Assembly (NCBI GenBank): GCA_004295085.1
Contig: SHNF01000002.1
Location: 1-64,000 of the forward strand
Length of the DNA: 64,000 bases
Source: Planctomycetota bacterium
GTDB taxonomy: Bacteria; Planctomycetota; UBA1135
Direction of reading: 5' to 3'
The position numbers and the translations under genes are program-made. The notes under the pieces were generated by a model. That model worked only from the letters and a program-made list of their open reading frames with translations, made no database searches and was not told where the DNA came from. Shown piece after piece: positions 44,030 to 52,510 of this stretch (positions within the stretch are counted from its first letter, which is position 1; each line of letters opens with the position of its first letter).

Positions 44030-45724
44030 ATGCAATCCCTGCAGCTCTCCCCGTCCTTGAGCCTGCCCGCCGACGCGGTCACCCAGACCTTCGCGATCCT
44101 GGCGGTGCGCGGCGCCGGCAAGAGCAACGCCGCCGCGGCGATGGCCGAAGGCATGTACGACGCGGGCCTCCCGTTCGTGGTCGTGGATCCGGTCGGGGCC
44201 TGGTGGGGACTGCGGAGCTCGGCGGATGGCAAGGGCGCTGGACTGCCCGTGCCGGTCTTCGGCGGCCGTCATGGCGACGTGCCGCTCGAGCGCACGGCCG
44301 GCCAGCTCATCGGCGACCTGGTGGTGGACCGCAACCTCTCCTGCGTCCTCGACGTCTCGGACTTCAGCGAGGGCGACAAGACCCGGTTCCTGATCGACTT
44401 CGCCGAGCGGCTCTATCGGCGCAACGAGAGCCCACGGCACCTCTTCCTTGAGGAGGCGGACGACTATGCCCCGCAGCGGCCGTTCCGCGAGCAGGCGCGG
44501 CTGCTGCGCGCCTGGGAGAACGTCGTGCGTCGCGGCCGCGCGCGCGGCCTGGGGATCACGATGATCACCCAGCGCAGCGCCGCGCTGAACAAGAACGTCC
44601 TCACCCAGATCGAAACCCTGTTCGTCTTGCGAACCACATCGCCCCAGGACCGCAAGGCGATCGAAGGCTGGGTGGAGTACCACGGCCAGGGGCGCGAGCT
44701 GCTGGCCTCGCTCCCCGAGCTGGAGACCGGCGAGGCCTGGATCTGGAGCCCGCACTGGCTCCGCGTTCTGAAGCGGATCCGGATCCGCCGCCGGCGCACC
44801 TTCGACAGCGGTGCCACCCCCAAGGACGCGCGGGCGCGGCCGCCGGCCACGATGGCGGACGTCGACCTGGAGCGCATCCGCGTCGATATGGCCGCCACCA
44901 TCGAACGCGCCAAGGCCGAGGATCCGCGCGAGCTGCGCAAGCAGATCGAGGATCTGAAGCGCCAGCTCGCTCAGGCGAAGGCCGTGCCCACGGTCACGCT
45001 GGAACGGGTCGAGGTGCCGGTCCTGGAGCCGCGCGTGGCGGAGACCCTCGCCAGCCTGGTGCGCCAGAGTGCCGGCGATCTGGAGAGCCTGGTGCAGCAG
45101 GCACGGACCGCCCTCTGCGACCTGGATCAGCGCGTCACCGCCCTGGCGGGCACCCAGCGCGTGCGACGTGGCCCCGACGCGCCCGTTGCGCCCGCCAGCC
45201 CGGCCTTTGCCGGCGCGAGACCGGCGGCGGCGGTGCGGCCCAGCGCGCCCACCTCGCTTCCCAGGGCCGTCGCCGAGATCCTGAACGCGCTCGCGGGCGC
45301 GGGCCGCCCTCTCAGCAAGCTCGAGCTGGGCATCCTGACGGGCTACCGCCATGGCACCGGCGGCTTCGGCAACGCGCTCTCCGAGGCGCGCACGCGCGGG
45401 TTCCTCCACGGCGGCGGCTCTGGCATCGCCATCACGGAAGCCGGCCGAGCGGCGCTGCAGTGGGATGGGTCGGTCCGCCCTCCCGATGTCCTGGTCGATC
45501 TCTGGTGCCAGCGCCTCACCGGCCGCGCCAAGGACATGCTGCGGGCCCTGGTCGCCAGTCCGGGAGGCCTGACCCGAGAGGAGCTCGGACGCAAGGTCGA
45601 CATGGAGCCCGCCGGCGGCGGCTTCGGCAACTACCTGAGCGAGCTTCGCACCAGCGGCCTGCTCTTGAGCGAGGGCGGGCGGCTGAAGCCCCACCCGCTG
45701 CTTCTGGAGGAAGGCCGGCCATGA
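44030..45724 (+). CDS. HerA/FtsK-like DNA-translocase ATPase with duplicated winged-helix tail
   Basis: A 564-residue protein. An N-terminal P-loop domain has Walker A 'LAVRGAGKSNAAA' (residues 25-37), Walker B 'HLFLEEADDYAPQ' (137-149) and a sensor-like 'ITMITQRSAALNK', as in the HerA/DUF87 family. A coiled-coil linker (about 290-320) follows. The C-terminus holds two similar winged-helix units, each with a 'GGFGN.LSE.RT.G.L' signature. It probably moves or remodels DNA during phage replication or partition. Its stop overlaps the next gene as ATGA. Confidence 0.82.
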   Translation: MQSLQLSPSLSLPADAVTQTFAILAVRGAGKSNAAAAMAEGMYDAGLPFVVVDPVGAWWGLRSSADGKGAGLPVPVFGGRHGDVPLERTAGQLIGDLVVDRNLSCVLDVSDFSEGDKTRFLIDFAERLYRRNESPRHLFLEEADDYAPQRPFREQARLLRAWENVVRRGRARGLGITMITQRSAALNKNVLTQIETLFVLRTTSPQDRKAIEGWVEYHGQGRELLASLPELETGEAWIWSPHWLRVLKRIRIRRRRTFDSGATPKDARARPPATMADVDLERIRVDMAATIERAKAEDPRELRKQIEDLKRQLAQAKAVPTVTLERVEVPVLEPRVAETLASLVRQSAGDLESLVQQARTALCDLDQRVTALAGTQRVRRGPDAPVAPASPAFAGARPAAAVRPSAPTSLPRAVAEILNALAGAGRPLSKLELGILTGYRHGTGGFGNALSEARTRGFLHGGGSGIAITEAGRAALQWDGSVRPPDVLVDLWCQRLTGRAKDMLRALVASPGGLTREELGRKVDMEPAGGGFGNYLSELRTSGLLLSEGGRLKPHPLLLEEGRP

Positions 45725-46086
45725 GCGCCCGCCACCTCTGGCGCTTCGAGAAGCCCCTGGACGCGACGCGCTTCTGCGCGCGCTGCGGGGAAGTGCGTGC
45801 GCGGGCCTTCGCGCGGGGCGGGGTCTGTACGCGCTGGCTGCCGTTGCCGGAGGTCGAACACGCGCTGCAGCGCAACGGGCCGCACTGCACGGGCTGCCGC
45901 GCGCCCCTGGAAATCAACCCGTGGAGCTTCGTGCCGGTCCTGGCCGGGATCCAGCGCGGGTCCATGGCTCCCCGCATTGCGCTGCTCTGCCAGGGCCGCT
46001 GCTGGCGGCTATGGAAGAGCCTGCGCCCTCCTGTGCTTGCGCGGCTGCGCGAGCGCCTCCTTTCCATCACCACACCCACCCCATGA
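45721..46086 (+). CDS. Phage Cys-rich protein
   Basis: A 121-residue protein with Cys pairs 'FCARCGEVRARA' and 'HCTGCRAPLEINP', forming a likely zinc ribbon, then a helical basic tail. No family recognised. ATGA overlaps on both sides tie it to the ATPase and ParB genes. Confidence 0.65.
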   Translation: MSARHLWRFEKPLDATRFCARCGEVRARAFARGGVCTRWLPLPEVEHALQRNGPHCTGCRAPLEINPWSFVPVLAGIQRGSMAPRIALLCQGRCWRLWKSLRPPVLARLRERLLSITTPTP

Positions 46087-47780
46087 CCACGACCACCGCA
46101 GACCCGCAACCGGCCACCGCCGTGCCGCCGCCGCCGGCCGCTGCCGTGATCCTCCCGCTCGCACAGCTGGCCGAGTCGCCGACGAACCCGCGCCAGCGCT
46201 ACGGCGACCTGACGGAGCTGATCGACTCGATCCGCCGGCAAGGCGTGCTCCAGCCGGTGCTGGCGCGGCCGCTCGACCAGGATCGCTACGAGCTGGTCTT
46301 CGGCCACCGCCGCTTCCGGGCTGCGCGCGAGGCCGGCTTGACTGCGCTTCCAGCCATGGTCCGGGAGATGACGGACCTCGAAGTCCTGGAGGCGCAGCTG
46401 GTGGAGAACTGCCAGCGCGTGGACATCCATCCCCTGGACGAAGCGGAGGGATACCGCCGGCTCCACGAGGAGCACGGCTACAGCGTCGACGACATCGCGG
46501 CGAAGGTGGGGAAGAGCAAGGCTGCGGTCTACGCGCGGCTCAAGCTCTGCAGCCTGGCGCCGGCAGCCCGCAAGGCGTTCCTGGAGGAGCGGTTGTCGCC
46601 CTCGGTGGCCCTGCTGGTGGCGCGGATCCCGGATCGGGAGCTCCAAGACCAGGCGACGAAAGAGCTCACCCGCGGCGCCGATTTCCGGCCCATGAGCGTC
46701 CGGGAGGCGGAGGAGTTCATCCAGGAGAACTACATGCTGCGCCTCGCCGAGGCGCCCTTCGACCCGAAGGACGCCGAGCTGCTCGCCAATGCGGGCCCGT
46801 GCACGACCTGCCCGAAGCGGACCGGCAACCAGGCGCTCCTATTCCCGGACGTGAAGAGTGCAGACGTCTGCACGGATCCCGTGTGCTTCGACAAGAAGGC
46901 CGCCGCGGCCTGGGCCCGAAGGGTGGAGACGGCCAAGGCCGCAGGCCAGGAGGTGCTGCCGGACAAGAAGTGCAGGCAGCTCTTTCCCTACGGAGACGGC
47001 CGGCTGGCCTACGACACGCCGTTCATCGACCTGCACGAGCGGTGCCCTGTAGATCCGAAGAACCGCCACTGGCGCAACCTGATCGGGAAGCAGAACCCGC
47101 CCACCATCCTGGCCCGGGATGCAGACGGCAACTCCCACGAGCTGGTGAAGCGGGAGGATGCCGCGAAGGCCCTGAAAGAGGCCGGCTACACCTGGGCGAA
47201 GGGTAGGACGGCGGACGGTACAACGAGGCCGCGTGACCCTTCCTTCGCCAAGCAGCAGCAGAAGGCCAAGGAGTCCGCGGAGGTCGTCCGCCGCGCGATC
47301 GTGGCAGTGCTCGAGGCGGCCGCCGGCAAGGCGCTGGATCGCGCCTGGTGGCGGCTGATGCTGCGCTGGCTGGTCGAGTTCAGCTGGTCGGACGCGGTGC
47401 GCCAAATCGTCAAGCGCCGTGGGCTGAAGACCGGGAAACGAACGGATGGCGTTATCGGCAAGGACAATGAGGGTGCCCTCCTCGAGCTGGTGGACAACGC
47501 CGACGAGGCCGAGCTGCAGCAGCTGCTCCTCGAGCTCGTGGTCACGCGCGGCGGCTACGTCGGCAACTGGTCGACGAACACCTGCGGTGACGCCCTGGTC
47601 GCGGCCTGCGCCTTCTACGGAGTGGATCTCAAGGCAATCACGAGCGAGGTGCGCGCCGCGAAGCCGGGCCGCGCCAAGAAATCGGCGCACAAGGACACGA
47701 CCCCGGCCGTCCGGCGGGGGCGGAAGGCAGCGAAGACCAGCAAGAAGTCGAAGCGCGCGAACGCTGCGGAGGCCGCATGA
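46083..47780 (+). CDS. Phage ParB-like protein with Cys4 module
   Basis: A 565-residue protein. An N-terminal ParB/Spo0J nuclease-like domain (about 23-115) has the CTP-pocket motif 'YELVFGHRRFRAAREAGL' and 'LVENCQRVDIHPLDEAEGY', followed by an HTH ('SVDDIAAKVGKSKAAVYARL'). A Cys4 module (C240, C243, C263, C268) is embedded in 'NAGPCTTCPKRTGN' and 'DVCTDPVCFDKK'. The C-terminus is Lys-rich like a histone tail. It may partition or regulate phage DNA. The same Cys module occurs in the terminase small subunit. Confidence 0.9.
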   Translation: MTTTTADPQPATAVPPPPAAAVILPLAQLAESPTNPRQRYGDLTELIDSIRRQGVLQPVLARPLDQDRYELVFGHRRFRAAREAGLTALPAMVREMTDLEVLEAQLVENCQRVDIHPLDEAEGYRRLHEEHGYSVDDIAAKVGKSKAAVYARLKLCSLAPAARKAFLEERLSPSVALLVARIPDRELQDQATKELTRGADFRPMSVREAEEFIQENYMLRLAEAPFDPKDAELLANAGPCTTCPKRTGNQALLFPDVKSADVCTDPVCFDKKAAAAWARRVETAKAAGQEVLPDKKCRQLFPYGDGRLAYDTPFIDLHERCPVDPKNRHWRNLIGKQNPPTILARDADGNSHELVKREDAAKALKEAGYTWAKGRTADGTTRPRDPSFAKQQQKAKESAEVVRRAIVAVLEAAAGKALDRAWWRLMLRWLVEFSWSDAVRQIVKRRGLKTGKRTDGVIGKDNEGALLELVDNADEAELQQLLLELVVTRGGYVGNWSTNTCGDALVAACAFYGVDLKAITSEVRAAKPGRAKKSAHKDTTPAVRRGRKAAKTSKKSKRANAAEAA

Positions 47781-48157
47781 TCAAGCGCAGCCAGGAAGAG
47801 CTCGGGAGGCGGACCGCCATCCTGAGCGAGATCTTCGACGAGCGGGACCGTCAGGACGCAAAGTTCGGCGAGCAGAATCATCCGCCGCTGCTCTGGCTCG
47901 CCATCGCTCAAGAGGAGATCGGTGAGGCCGCGCAGGCGGTCCTGCACGTGCGCGAGGGCAAGCCGGGCGCCAGCCTGGAGAAGTACCGCGCCGAGATGCT
48001 GCAGGTCGCGGCTGTCGCGCTGAGCGCCCTCGAGGCCTTCGATCGCCATCCGCAACGGTGCCGCCGCTGCGGCTGCACCGAAGTTGCCGCCTGCCCGGGT
48101 GGCTGCGCCTGGCTCGAGGAGGACCTCTGTACCGCCTGTGGCGTGGAGCCTGCATGA
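47777..48157 (+). CDS. MazG-like nucleotide pyrophosphohydrolase with C-terminal zinc knuckle
   Basis: A 126-residue protein. 'LSEIFDERDRQDAKFGEQ', 'AIAQEEIGEAAQAVLHVREG' (with the EExxE metal site) and 'YRAEMLQVAAVALSALEAF' fit phage MazG-like all-alpha NTP-PPases. The end 'RCRRCGCTEVAACPGGCAW' with 'LCTACG' is an added Cys-rich tail common in phage proteins of this kind. It probably adjusts nucleotide pools. Confidence 0.8.
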   Translation: MIKRSQEELGRRTAILSEIFDERDRQDAKFGEQNHPPLLWLAIAQEEIGEAAQAVLHVREGKPGASLEKYRAEMLQVAAVALSALEAFDRHPQRCRRCGCTEVAACPGGCAWLEEDLCTACGVEPA

Positions 48158-48774
48158 GGTGGTCCAAGAAATGCCGGGTCCAGAAGGCCGCGGCCACGAC
48201 CGACGACGCGGGCCCGAGCCGCTTCGTCCTATTCGACCCGCAGTCCTCGCCGCTCGGCGGTAGGCCCGCGCTCGTCGCCACCAACGGCAAGATCCTGGCC
48301 TGCATCCCGGTCGAGGCCGGCGACGAAGACGTTCGCGCCCTGGTGCCGCGCCAGGCAATCGAGGAAGCCCTGACGGTCAAGGGCGAGCGTGCGGCCTGCG
48401 AGGTCAGCGAAGGCGGCGTCACGGTGCACCACGAAGCCGGGCCCATCCTGCACATCGTCACGCCCGAGCAGGCGGCCCCCTTCTTCGCCTACCAGCACGC
48501 CTTCGCCGGCGTCGGCCCGCCGCGGCTCCTGCTCAAGCTCAACGTCGCCCTGCTCGCGCGCCTGACCCATGCGCTGGGTTGCAGCGAGGTGGAGCTGCAG
48601 ATCGCCGAGTGGGACCAGGCGCCGGCCGCGGACGGCTCCGGCGAGGTCCTGGAGGTCCGAAAGGCCGTCGTGGTCAGCCCGATCGGCCCGGGCGGCCAGG
48701 GCATCGGGCTCCTGATGCCCATGAGCACGTTGTGGCCGGACGCCGGCGAGCAGCCAGCACGGGAGGAGTCGTGA
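48154..48774 (+). CDS. Sliding-clamp-like phage protein
   Basis: A 206-residue protein with 'GRPALVATNGKILACIPVE', 'ALVPRQAIEEALTVKGERA' and 'LLLKLNVALLARLTHALGCS', a pattern seen in phage proteins related to the DNA polymerase III beta clamp. It is shorter than a bacterial clamp (about 370 residues), so it may represent two of the three clamp domains. Assignment is by pattern only. Confidence 0.6.
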   Translation: MRWSKKCRVQKAAATTDDAGPSRFVLFDPQSSPLGGRPALVATNGKILACIPVEAGDEDVRALVPRQAIEEALTVKGERAACEVSEGGVTVHHEAGPILHIVTPEQAAPFFAYQHAFAGVGPPRLLLKLNVALLARLTHALGCSEVELQIAEWDQAPAADGSGEVLEVRKAVVVSPIGPGGQGIGLLMPMSTLWPDAGEQPAREES

Positions 48775-48974
48775 GCAGGAAGCAGCCCTGGGACGACTGG
48801 GACCCGGACATGGCTGACGGGATCCGATTCGCACCGGCGGATCCCTTGCAAGCCGAGGTGGACCCTGCTCCGGAGCGCGAGCAGCTCGCGCTCCGCATGG
48901 TCAAGCAGGGCCTGCCGTGGCTGGAGCAGTACCGCAAGGTCATGCAGCGCGGCCGCCGCGGGAGGATCCGCTGA
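48771..48974 (+). CDS. Small phage protein, unknown
   Basis: A 67-residue protein with GTG start in a GTGA overlap. The N-terminal 'KQPWDDWDPDMADGIRFAP' is acidic and the C-terminal part is basic. No family recognised. Confidence 0.6.
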   Translation: MSRKQPWDDWDPDMADGIRFAPADPLQAEVDPAPEREQLALRMVKQGLPWLEQYRKVMQRGRRGRIR

Positions 48975-49384
48975 AGCTGCGCGAGGTCCTCGCCGCGCTC
49001 CCTGGGCTGACGGAGACGCTGCAGCCGGACGGTCTCAGCCGCGAGGTGGAGCACGCCTACTTCGAGCTCGCCGCCGGCAAGGAGCGTCTGCGCTTGCGCT
49101 ACCGCGACGGCCTCGAGCGCGACCTGGACCTGGCCGTGGGGACCGTGGCGGCCGTCCTGGCGGCGCATCGGGAACGCCTCGATCTCGTGCGCCGGGCCGG
49201 CAAGCCGGGCTTCTGCCGCGGCTGCCACGCGCCGGTGTTCTGGATCCAGCACCTGGGCGAAGCGGCGCGCACGCAGCCGAGCCGGCGCGCCAACGAGGGC
49301 CCCTGGGTGCCCTACAGCGCCTCGGGCCGCAACCACTTCATCGACTGCCCGCAGCGGCGCGAGTTCCGCAGGGGTGAGGCGTGA
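48971..49384 (+). CDS. Phage zinc-ribbon-type protein, possible CTG start
   Basis: About 137 residues. The chain of NTGA overlaps points to a CTG start in a CTGA overlap; alternatives are a GTG at 48917 (long overlap) or 49046 (shorter protein). It contains 'FCRGCHAPVFWIQHL' and 'SGRNHFIDCPQRREF', a C-x2-C plus H-x3-C pattern suited to a zinc site. Function unknown. Confidence 0.6.
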   Translation: MKLREVLAALPGLTETLQPDGLSREVEHAYFELAAGKERLRLRYRDGLERDLDLAVGTVAAVLAAHRERLDLVRRAGKPGFCRGCHAPVFWIQHLGEAARTQPSRRANEGPWVPYSASGRNHFIDCPQRREFRRGEA

Positions 49385-49533
49385 GCGAGACCGACGGGCG
49401 GGACGGCTTCTGCGCCGATTGCGGGGACTACGAGGAGGAGCTCGAGTTCTGTGATACCTGCCAGGTCTGGCTGTGCTGGTGCTGCATCGACGATCACGCC
49501 TGGCGCCACGAGGAAGCCGATGCGCCAGCTTGA
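49381..49533 (+). CDS. 50-residue Cys-rich phage protein
   Basis: A short frame with GTG start overlapping the upstream stop (GTGA). It has four Cys pairs or near-pairs: 'FCADCGDYEEEL', 'FCDTCQVWLCWCCIDDH'. The acidic background and dense Cys suggest a zinc-binding mini-protein. It overlaps the ASCH gene by 14 bases. Confidence 0.6.
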   Translation: MSETDGRDGFCADCGDYEEELEFCDTCQVWLCWCCIDDHAWRHEEADAPA

Positions 49534-49945
49534 GTTCCGCAAGACCGTGCAGCGCCTGCTGGAGGGCCGCAAAACCGCCACCCGGCGCGACTGGAAGGCC
49601 AGCCACGCCCGCCGCATCCAGGTCGGCGAGCTGATCGCCGCCTACAGCAAGCCGAAGCGAGCGGGCGGCGAGCACGTGGCCACGATCCGCGTGCAGCGCC
49701 CGCTGTACCAGCAGCGCCTGGACCGGGTGACGCCGGAGGACCTGGCCGCGGAGGGTGGCCTGTGGGCGGATCGGGAGGCCTGGCTCGCCACCTGGCGTGA
49801 GCTCGGCTACGCGCCCGACTTCCAGCCTTGGGTGCTGGAGTTCGAAGTGGTGGAGATCACTGAGGCCGGGCGCACGTGTCTGGAGGCGTTGCATCAGAAG
49901 CACACACTGGCTGCCGAAGGCGGCGCCAAGGAGGGCGACGTGTAG
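49520..49945 (+). CDS. ASCH-domain protein
   Basis: A 141-residue protein with 'EFRKTVQRLLEGRKTATRRD', the ASCH signature region (G-K-T-x-T-x-R), 'IQVGELIAAYSKPKRAGGEH' and 'RVTPEDLAAEGGLW'. ASCH is a PUA-like fold that binds RNA or modified nucleotides and is frequent in phages. The exact target is unknown. Confidence 0.85.
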   Translation: MRQLEFRKTVQRLLEGRKTATRRDWKASHARRIQVGELIAAYSKPKRAGGEHVATIRVQRPLYQQRLDRVTPEDLAAEGGLWADREAWLATWRELGYAPDFQPWVLEFEVVEITEAGRTCLEALHQKHTLAAEGGAKEGDV

Positions 49946-49948
49946 CGC

Positions 49949-51004
49949 ATGCGCGGCTTCTCTGGCTCCCCCCAGCCGCCGTGGAATCCCCTTTCCCCCG
50001 GCGGCAACGACGCCGGCGAGACGGATGGCGGCCGGCGCTCCCCGCGCTACGGCACTTGGCGCTGGGTGCCTGACTTCAGCGAGGACTGGGTGACGTGGGC
50101 GCGCACCGAAGAGCTGCCCTGGTTCGCCGAGTTCCTGCTGCTGTGGCTCTGGCAGCGCGTCAACCGCGACGGCGTGCTCGAGCGCTCGGGCGCGCCCTGG
50201 CGGCCGGAGGAGCTTGCCGGTGATCCGCGCCGGGCCAAGAAGTACCGTGCGGCCGCCGCGGCGCTCGAGGCCGCCGGCGTCCTGCGCTGGACCGAGCGCG
50301 GCGATCCCGCCGTGGCGGTGTTCGTCGACTTCATCCACGGCCGCTATCCGCACAACCGCCCGCGGCTTGCGCTCGCCGATGTGCTCGCCGCCTGGCCGGA
50401 GCACGCGGCCACGTTCGGCCACGTGGATCCCCACAGCGCCGTGCAGCACCTGCACCTGGAGGCCCTGCACCGGCGCGACCTCCTGGTGGTGCGCCTGCTG
50501 GGCGGCGTGACCCTGACCGCGCAGTGGCCGGACGTCAACCGCAACGGCCGCTACGCCGCCTACGAGAGCCTGGCCGCCAAGGCGCAGCCGCGGGTGGTCT
50601 ACCGGCCGCGCGCCGGGCGGCCTGGGCTCGCGTATGGCCGCAACTGGCGCGCCGCCTGGGTGCGCTGGGCCAGCGACAGCGCCTTCAGCTTCCTCGAGGA
50701 AACGTTTCTGCTCTGGTTCCTGAAGCGCTGCAACGCGCTCGGCGAGCTCTGGCGGGACGATCAGCCCTGGAGCCTGCAGGACTTCGCCGAGCAGTACGGC
50801 TGGCGCCAGCAACGCCTCGCTCGCGTGCAGACCGCCGTGGCCGCGCTCCTGCGCCGCCGTGTTCTGGCCCGCACACCGGACCAGGCCCTGCGGTTGCCGG
50901 TGTACCGGGACCTCCTCGAGGGGCGCTACCCCAACAGCGCTGAAGGGGAGCCGCCGCAGCGGCCCCGGCGGCCCACCAGCTACCGCCAGCAGGGACTCTA
51001 CTGA
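49949..51004 (+). CDS. Duplicated-domain phage protein, possible replication factor
   Basis: A 351-residue protein built from two related halves (about residues 46-135 and 236-330). Both contain W-A-x(4)-L/F-x(2)-F, an FLL-W helix, an R-x-N-x-x-G-x-L motif, a W-x(3)-E/D-x-A helix and an end in 'GRYP' ('DFIHGRYPHN' and 'DLLEGRYPNS'). The halves resemble winged-helix DNA-binding domains as in replication initiators. It is the last gene of the early operon, immediately before a large palindrome. Replication initiation is an inference from position. Confidence 0.65.
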   Translation: MRGFSGSPQPPWNPLSPGGNDAGETDGGRRSPRYGTWRWVPDFSEDWVTWARTEELPWFAEFLLLWLWQRVNRDGVLERSGAPWRPEELAGDPRRAKKYRAAAAALEAAGVLRWTERGDPAVAVFVDFIHGRYPHNRPRLALADVLAAWPEHAATFGHVDPHSAVQHLHLEALHRRDLLVVRLLGGVTLTAQWPDVNRNGRYAAYESLAAKAQPRVVYRPRAGRPGLAYGRNWRAAWVRWASDSAFSFLEETFLLWFLKRCNALGELWRDDQPWSLQDFAEQYGWRQQRLARVQTAVAALLRRRVLARTPDQALRLPVYRDLLEGRYPNSAEGEPPQRPRRPTSYRQQGLY

Positions 51005-51577
51005 TGGCACGTCACAGCGCTCCTGGCCACGTCTGCGGCTGTGGAAAACTCGTGGAGAAGGGGACGCTTTCTGGCCATTTGCCAGCCGTTTGCCTGGCAA
51101 TTGGCTGGCAACTGGCCTGCCCATCCTTTATCCCACAAGGACTTACAGCGCCATTTTCGATACATAGATACAGAGTATTAAGAAGAGCAGCGAGGTCCGC
51201 CCGGCATGGGGTTTCCGGATGCGCTTCGTGGGTCCGCCCCTGGACCTCGGGAACCTTGGCGGTCGAGGAGGTGCGCACCCGCCGGGCTGGAGACCCGCTG
51301 GCCTCGGGCTACGCCTGGGCGCCACGGGTGTGCCTGCCAGTAGGAGGCGGGATCCAGGCGGACCTGGCTGCACGGCGCGCCCACGCGCGCGCGGAAGGAC
51401 CCAAGAAGCTGAGAGAAGGGAAAGCGGGGGGCGCCGGAGGTCATCCATGCGCCCTTCCGCAGGCAGGTTCACAGCAAGGAGGCCGGGCTCGCCTCAACTC
51501 AGTAGAACCCGGTACTTGCTTCCCTGCCTGCATTCCAGGCTACACTGTTCCCAGGCCCTTCCGGGCCAAGGAGTTCC
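51005..51577. other. 573-base region without a convincing gene
   Basis: An open frame starts at 51004 (TGATG overlap) and runs to 51699, but its codon pattern deteriorates after about 51060 and it would overlap the next gene by 122 bases, so I do not accept it. The stretch 51060-51190 is AT-richer and holds a 45-bp near-palindrome and the direct repeat GATACA-TA-GATACA (51160-51173). The remainder to 51,500 is G/C-rich with no clear element. A GGCCC-4-GGGCC hairpin (51554-51567) sits just before an AAGGAG ribosome site. Confidence 0.5.
51073..51117. repeat. 45-bp near-perfect palindrome
   Basis: Two 22-base arms around a single T at 51095 pair at 19 of 22 positions. Within it TTGCC/GGCAA units recur four times (TTGCCAGCC, TTGCCTGGCAA, GGCTGGCAA). 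It could be a ParB or initiator binding site, an origin element, or a terminator for the early operon; there is no U-tract. Confidence 0.75.
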
Positions 51578-52390
51578 ATGAGATCGCTGTCTTTCCTGTT
51601 CCCACTCCTTGCGATCTTCCCCATTCTCACCGCGACCGCACCCCACGGCTACGCGGCCTCGCCGCAAGGTCCCCAGGGCACGTCCATCTGGATCGGTGAG
51701 CCCTCCAGCAGCGGCGAGTTCAAGGTCGAGTTCCGCTTTCAGAACCGCAACCGGTTCGACAACGAGGTCACCTTCGCCCGCCGCTCGGTGACCATCCAGG
51801 TCACGAAGGGGACCAGCGCCAAGGCCAAGGCGGCGGCCTTCCAGGCCGCTCTTGATACCCAACTCGCCACCCTCCCGGAATCGGTGCGCACGATGATCGA
51901 TGCTGGGCGCACCGGCACCAACATCACCACGCAGGTCGGGGGAAGCGATCTGACGATCCTGTCGGACATCGAGGCCGACGTGGTTTCGGACGGCACGGAT
52001 CAGGACGCCAAGGTCTACAACCGGCCGGATCCGGTGAACGTCACGGGCCCTGGTCTGCCCAGCCAGCTGGGGGTTGCGCCCTACGACATCGGCGTCCGCT
52101 TCACCGTGCAGGGCCTGCCTTCCGGGGTCCCGTCCAAGGGCGGCCCGCAAGCCTACGTCAAGTTCGGCGTCGACGCCTTCGGACACACGGTGTATTACGG
52201 GCCGGGCCAGTCTGCCGACCAAATCGCGCACGAGCTCGCTGAGGCTTTCCGCGGCGACGCCTTCTACGTGTTCGAAGACGGGCCGTCTTTCCTGATCGTC
52301 TTCCCCAACGGCGTACCCTTCGCCGACTTCGCGTCGGACGACTCTGACGCGGCCATCTCCATCGGCTGGCAGATCGTGAGCACCCGCTAG
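51578..52390 (+). CDS. Exported protein of unknown function, phage cargo
   Basis: A 270-residue protein with a standard signal peptide ('SFLFPLLAIFPILTATAP', cleavage likely after 'GYAAS') and a beta-rich, Thr/Val/Gly-rich mature part. It has a very good ribosome site (AAGGAG, 4 bases before ATG), its own promoter region (TACACT at 51541-51546) and a downstream hairpin. It is thus a single-gene unit, typical of lysogenic-conversion cargo. No family recognised. Confidence 0.78.
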   Translation: MRSLSFLFPLLAIFPILTATAPHGYAASPQGPQGTSIWIGEPSSSGEFKVEFRFQNRNRFDNEVTFARRSVTIQVTKGTSAKAKAAAFQAALDTQLATLPESVRTMIDAGRTGTNITTQVGGSDLTILSDIEADVVSDGTDQDAKVYNRPDPVNVTGPGLPSQLGVAPYDIGVRFTVQGLPSGVPSKGGPQAYVKFGVDAFGHTVYYGPGQSADQIAHELAEAFRGDAFYVFEDGPSFLIVFPNGVPFADFASDDSDAAISIGWQIVSTR

Positions 52391-52406
52391 CCGATCCGCG
52401 GTCCCT

Positions 52407-52447
52407 GCCCCGGTTCGCTCTGCATGGCGGGCCGGGGCGTTCTTCTT
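52407..52447 (+). terminator. Rho-independent-like terminator after exported protein
   Basis: GCCCCGG (52407-52413) pairs with CCGGGGC (52432-52438) across an 18-base loop and is followed by GTTCTTCTT. It closes the cargo gene unit. Confidence 0.6.
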
Positions 52448-52510
52448 GCCCTGGTTGCACTGGTGCTTGCGATAGAGCAAGCTCCTAGGTGACAGGAAGC
52501 TCCACCCCCG

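Noticed and set aside
51004..51699. 231-residue open frame after the early operon
   Set aside because: It runs through the palindrome, loses coding pattern after about 20 codons and overlaps a well-supported exported-protein gene by 122 bases.
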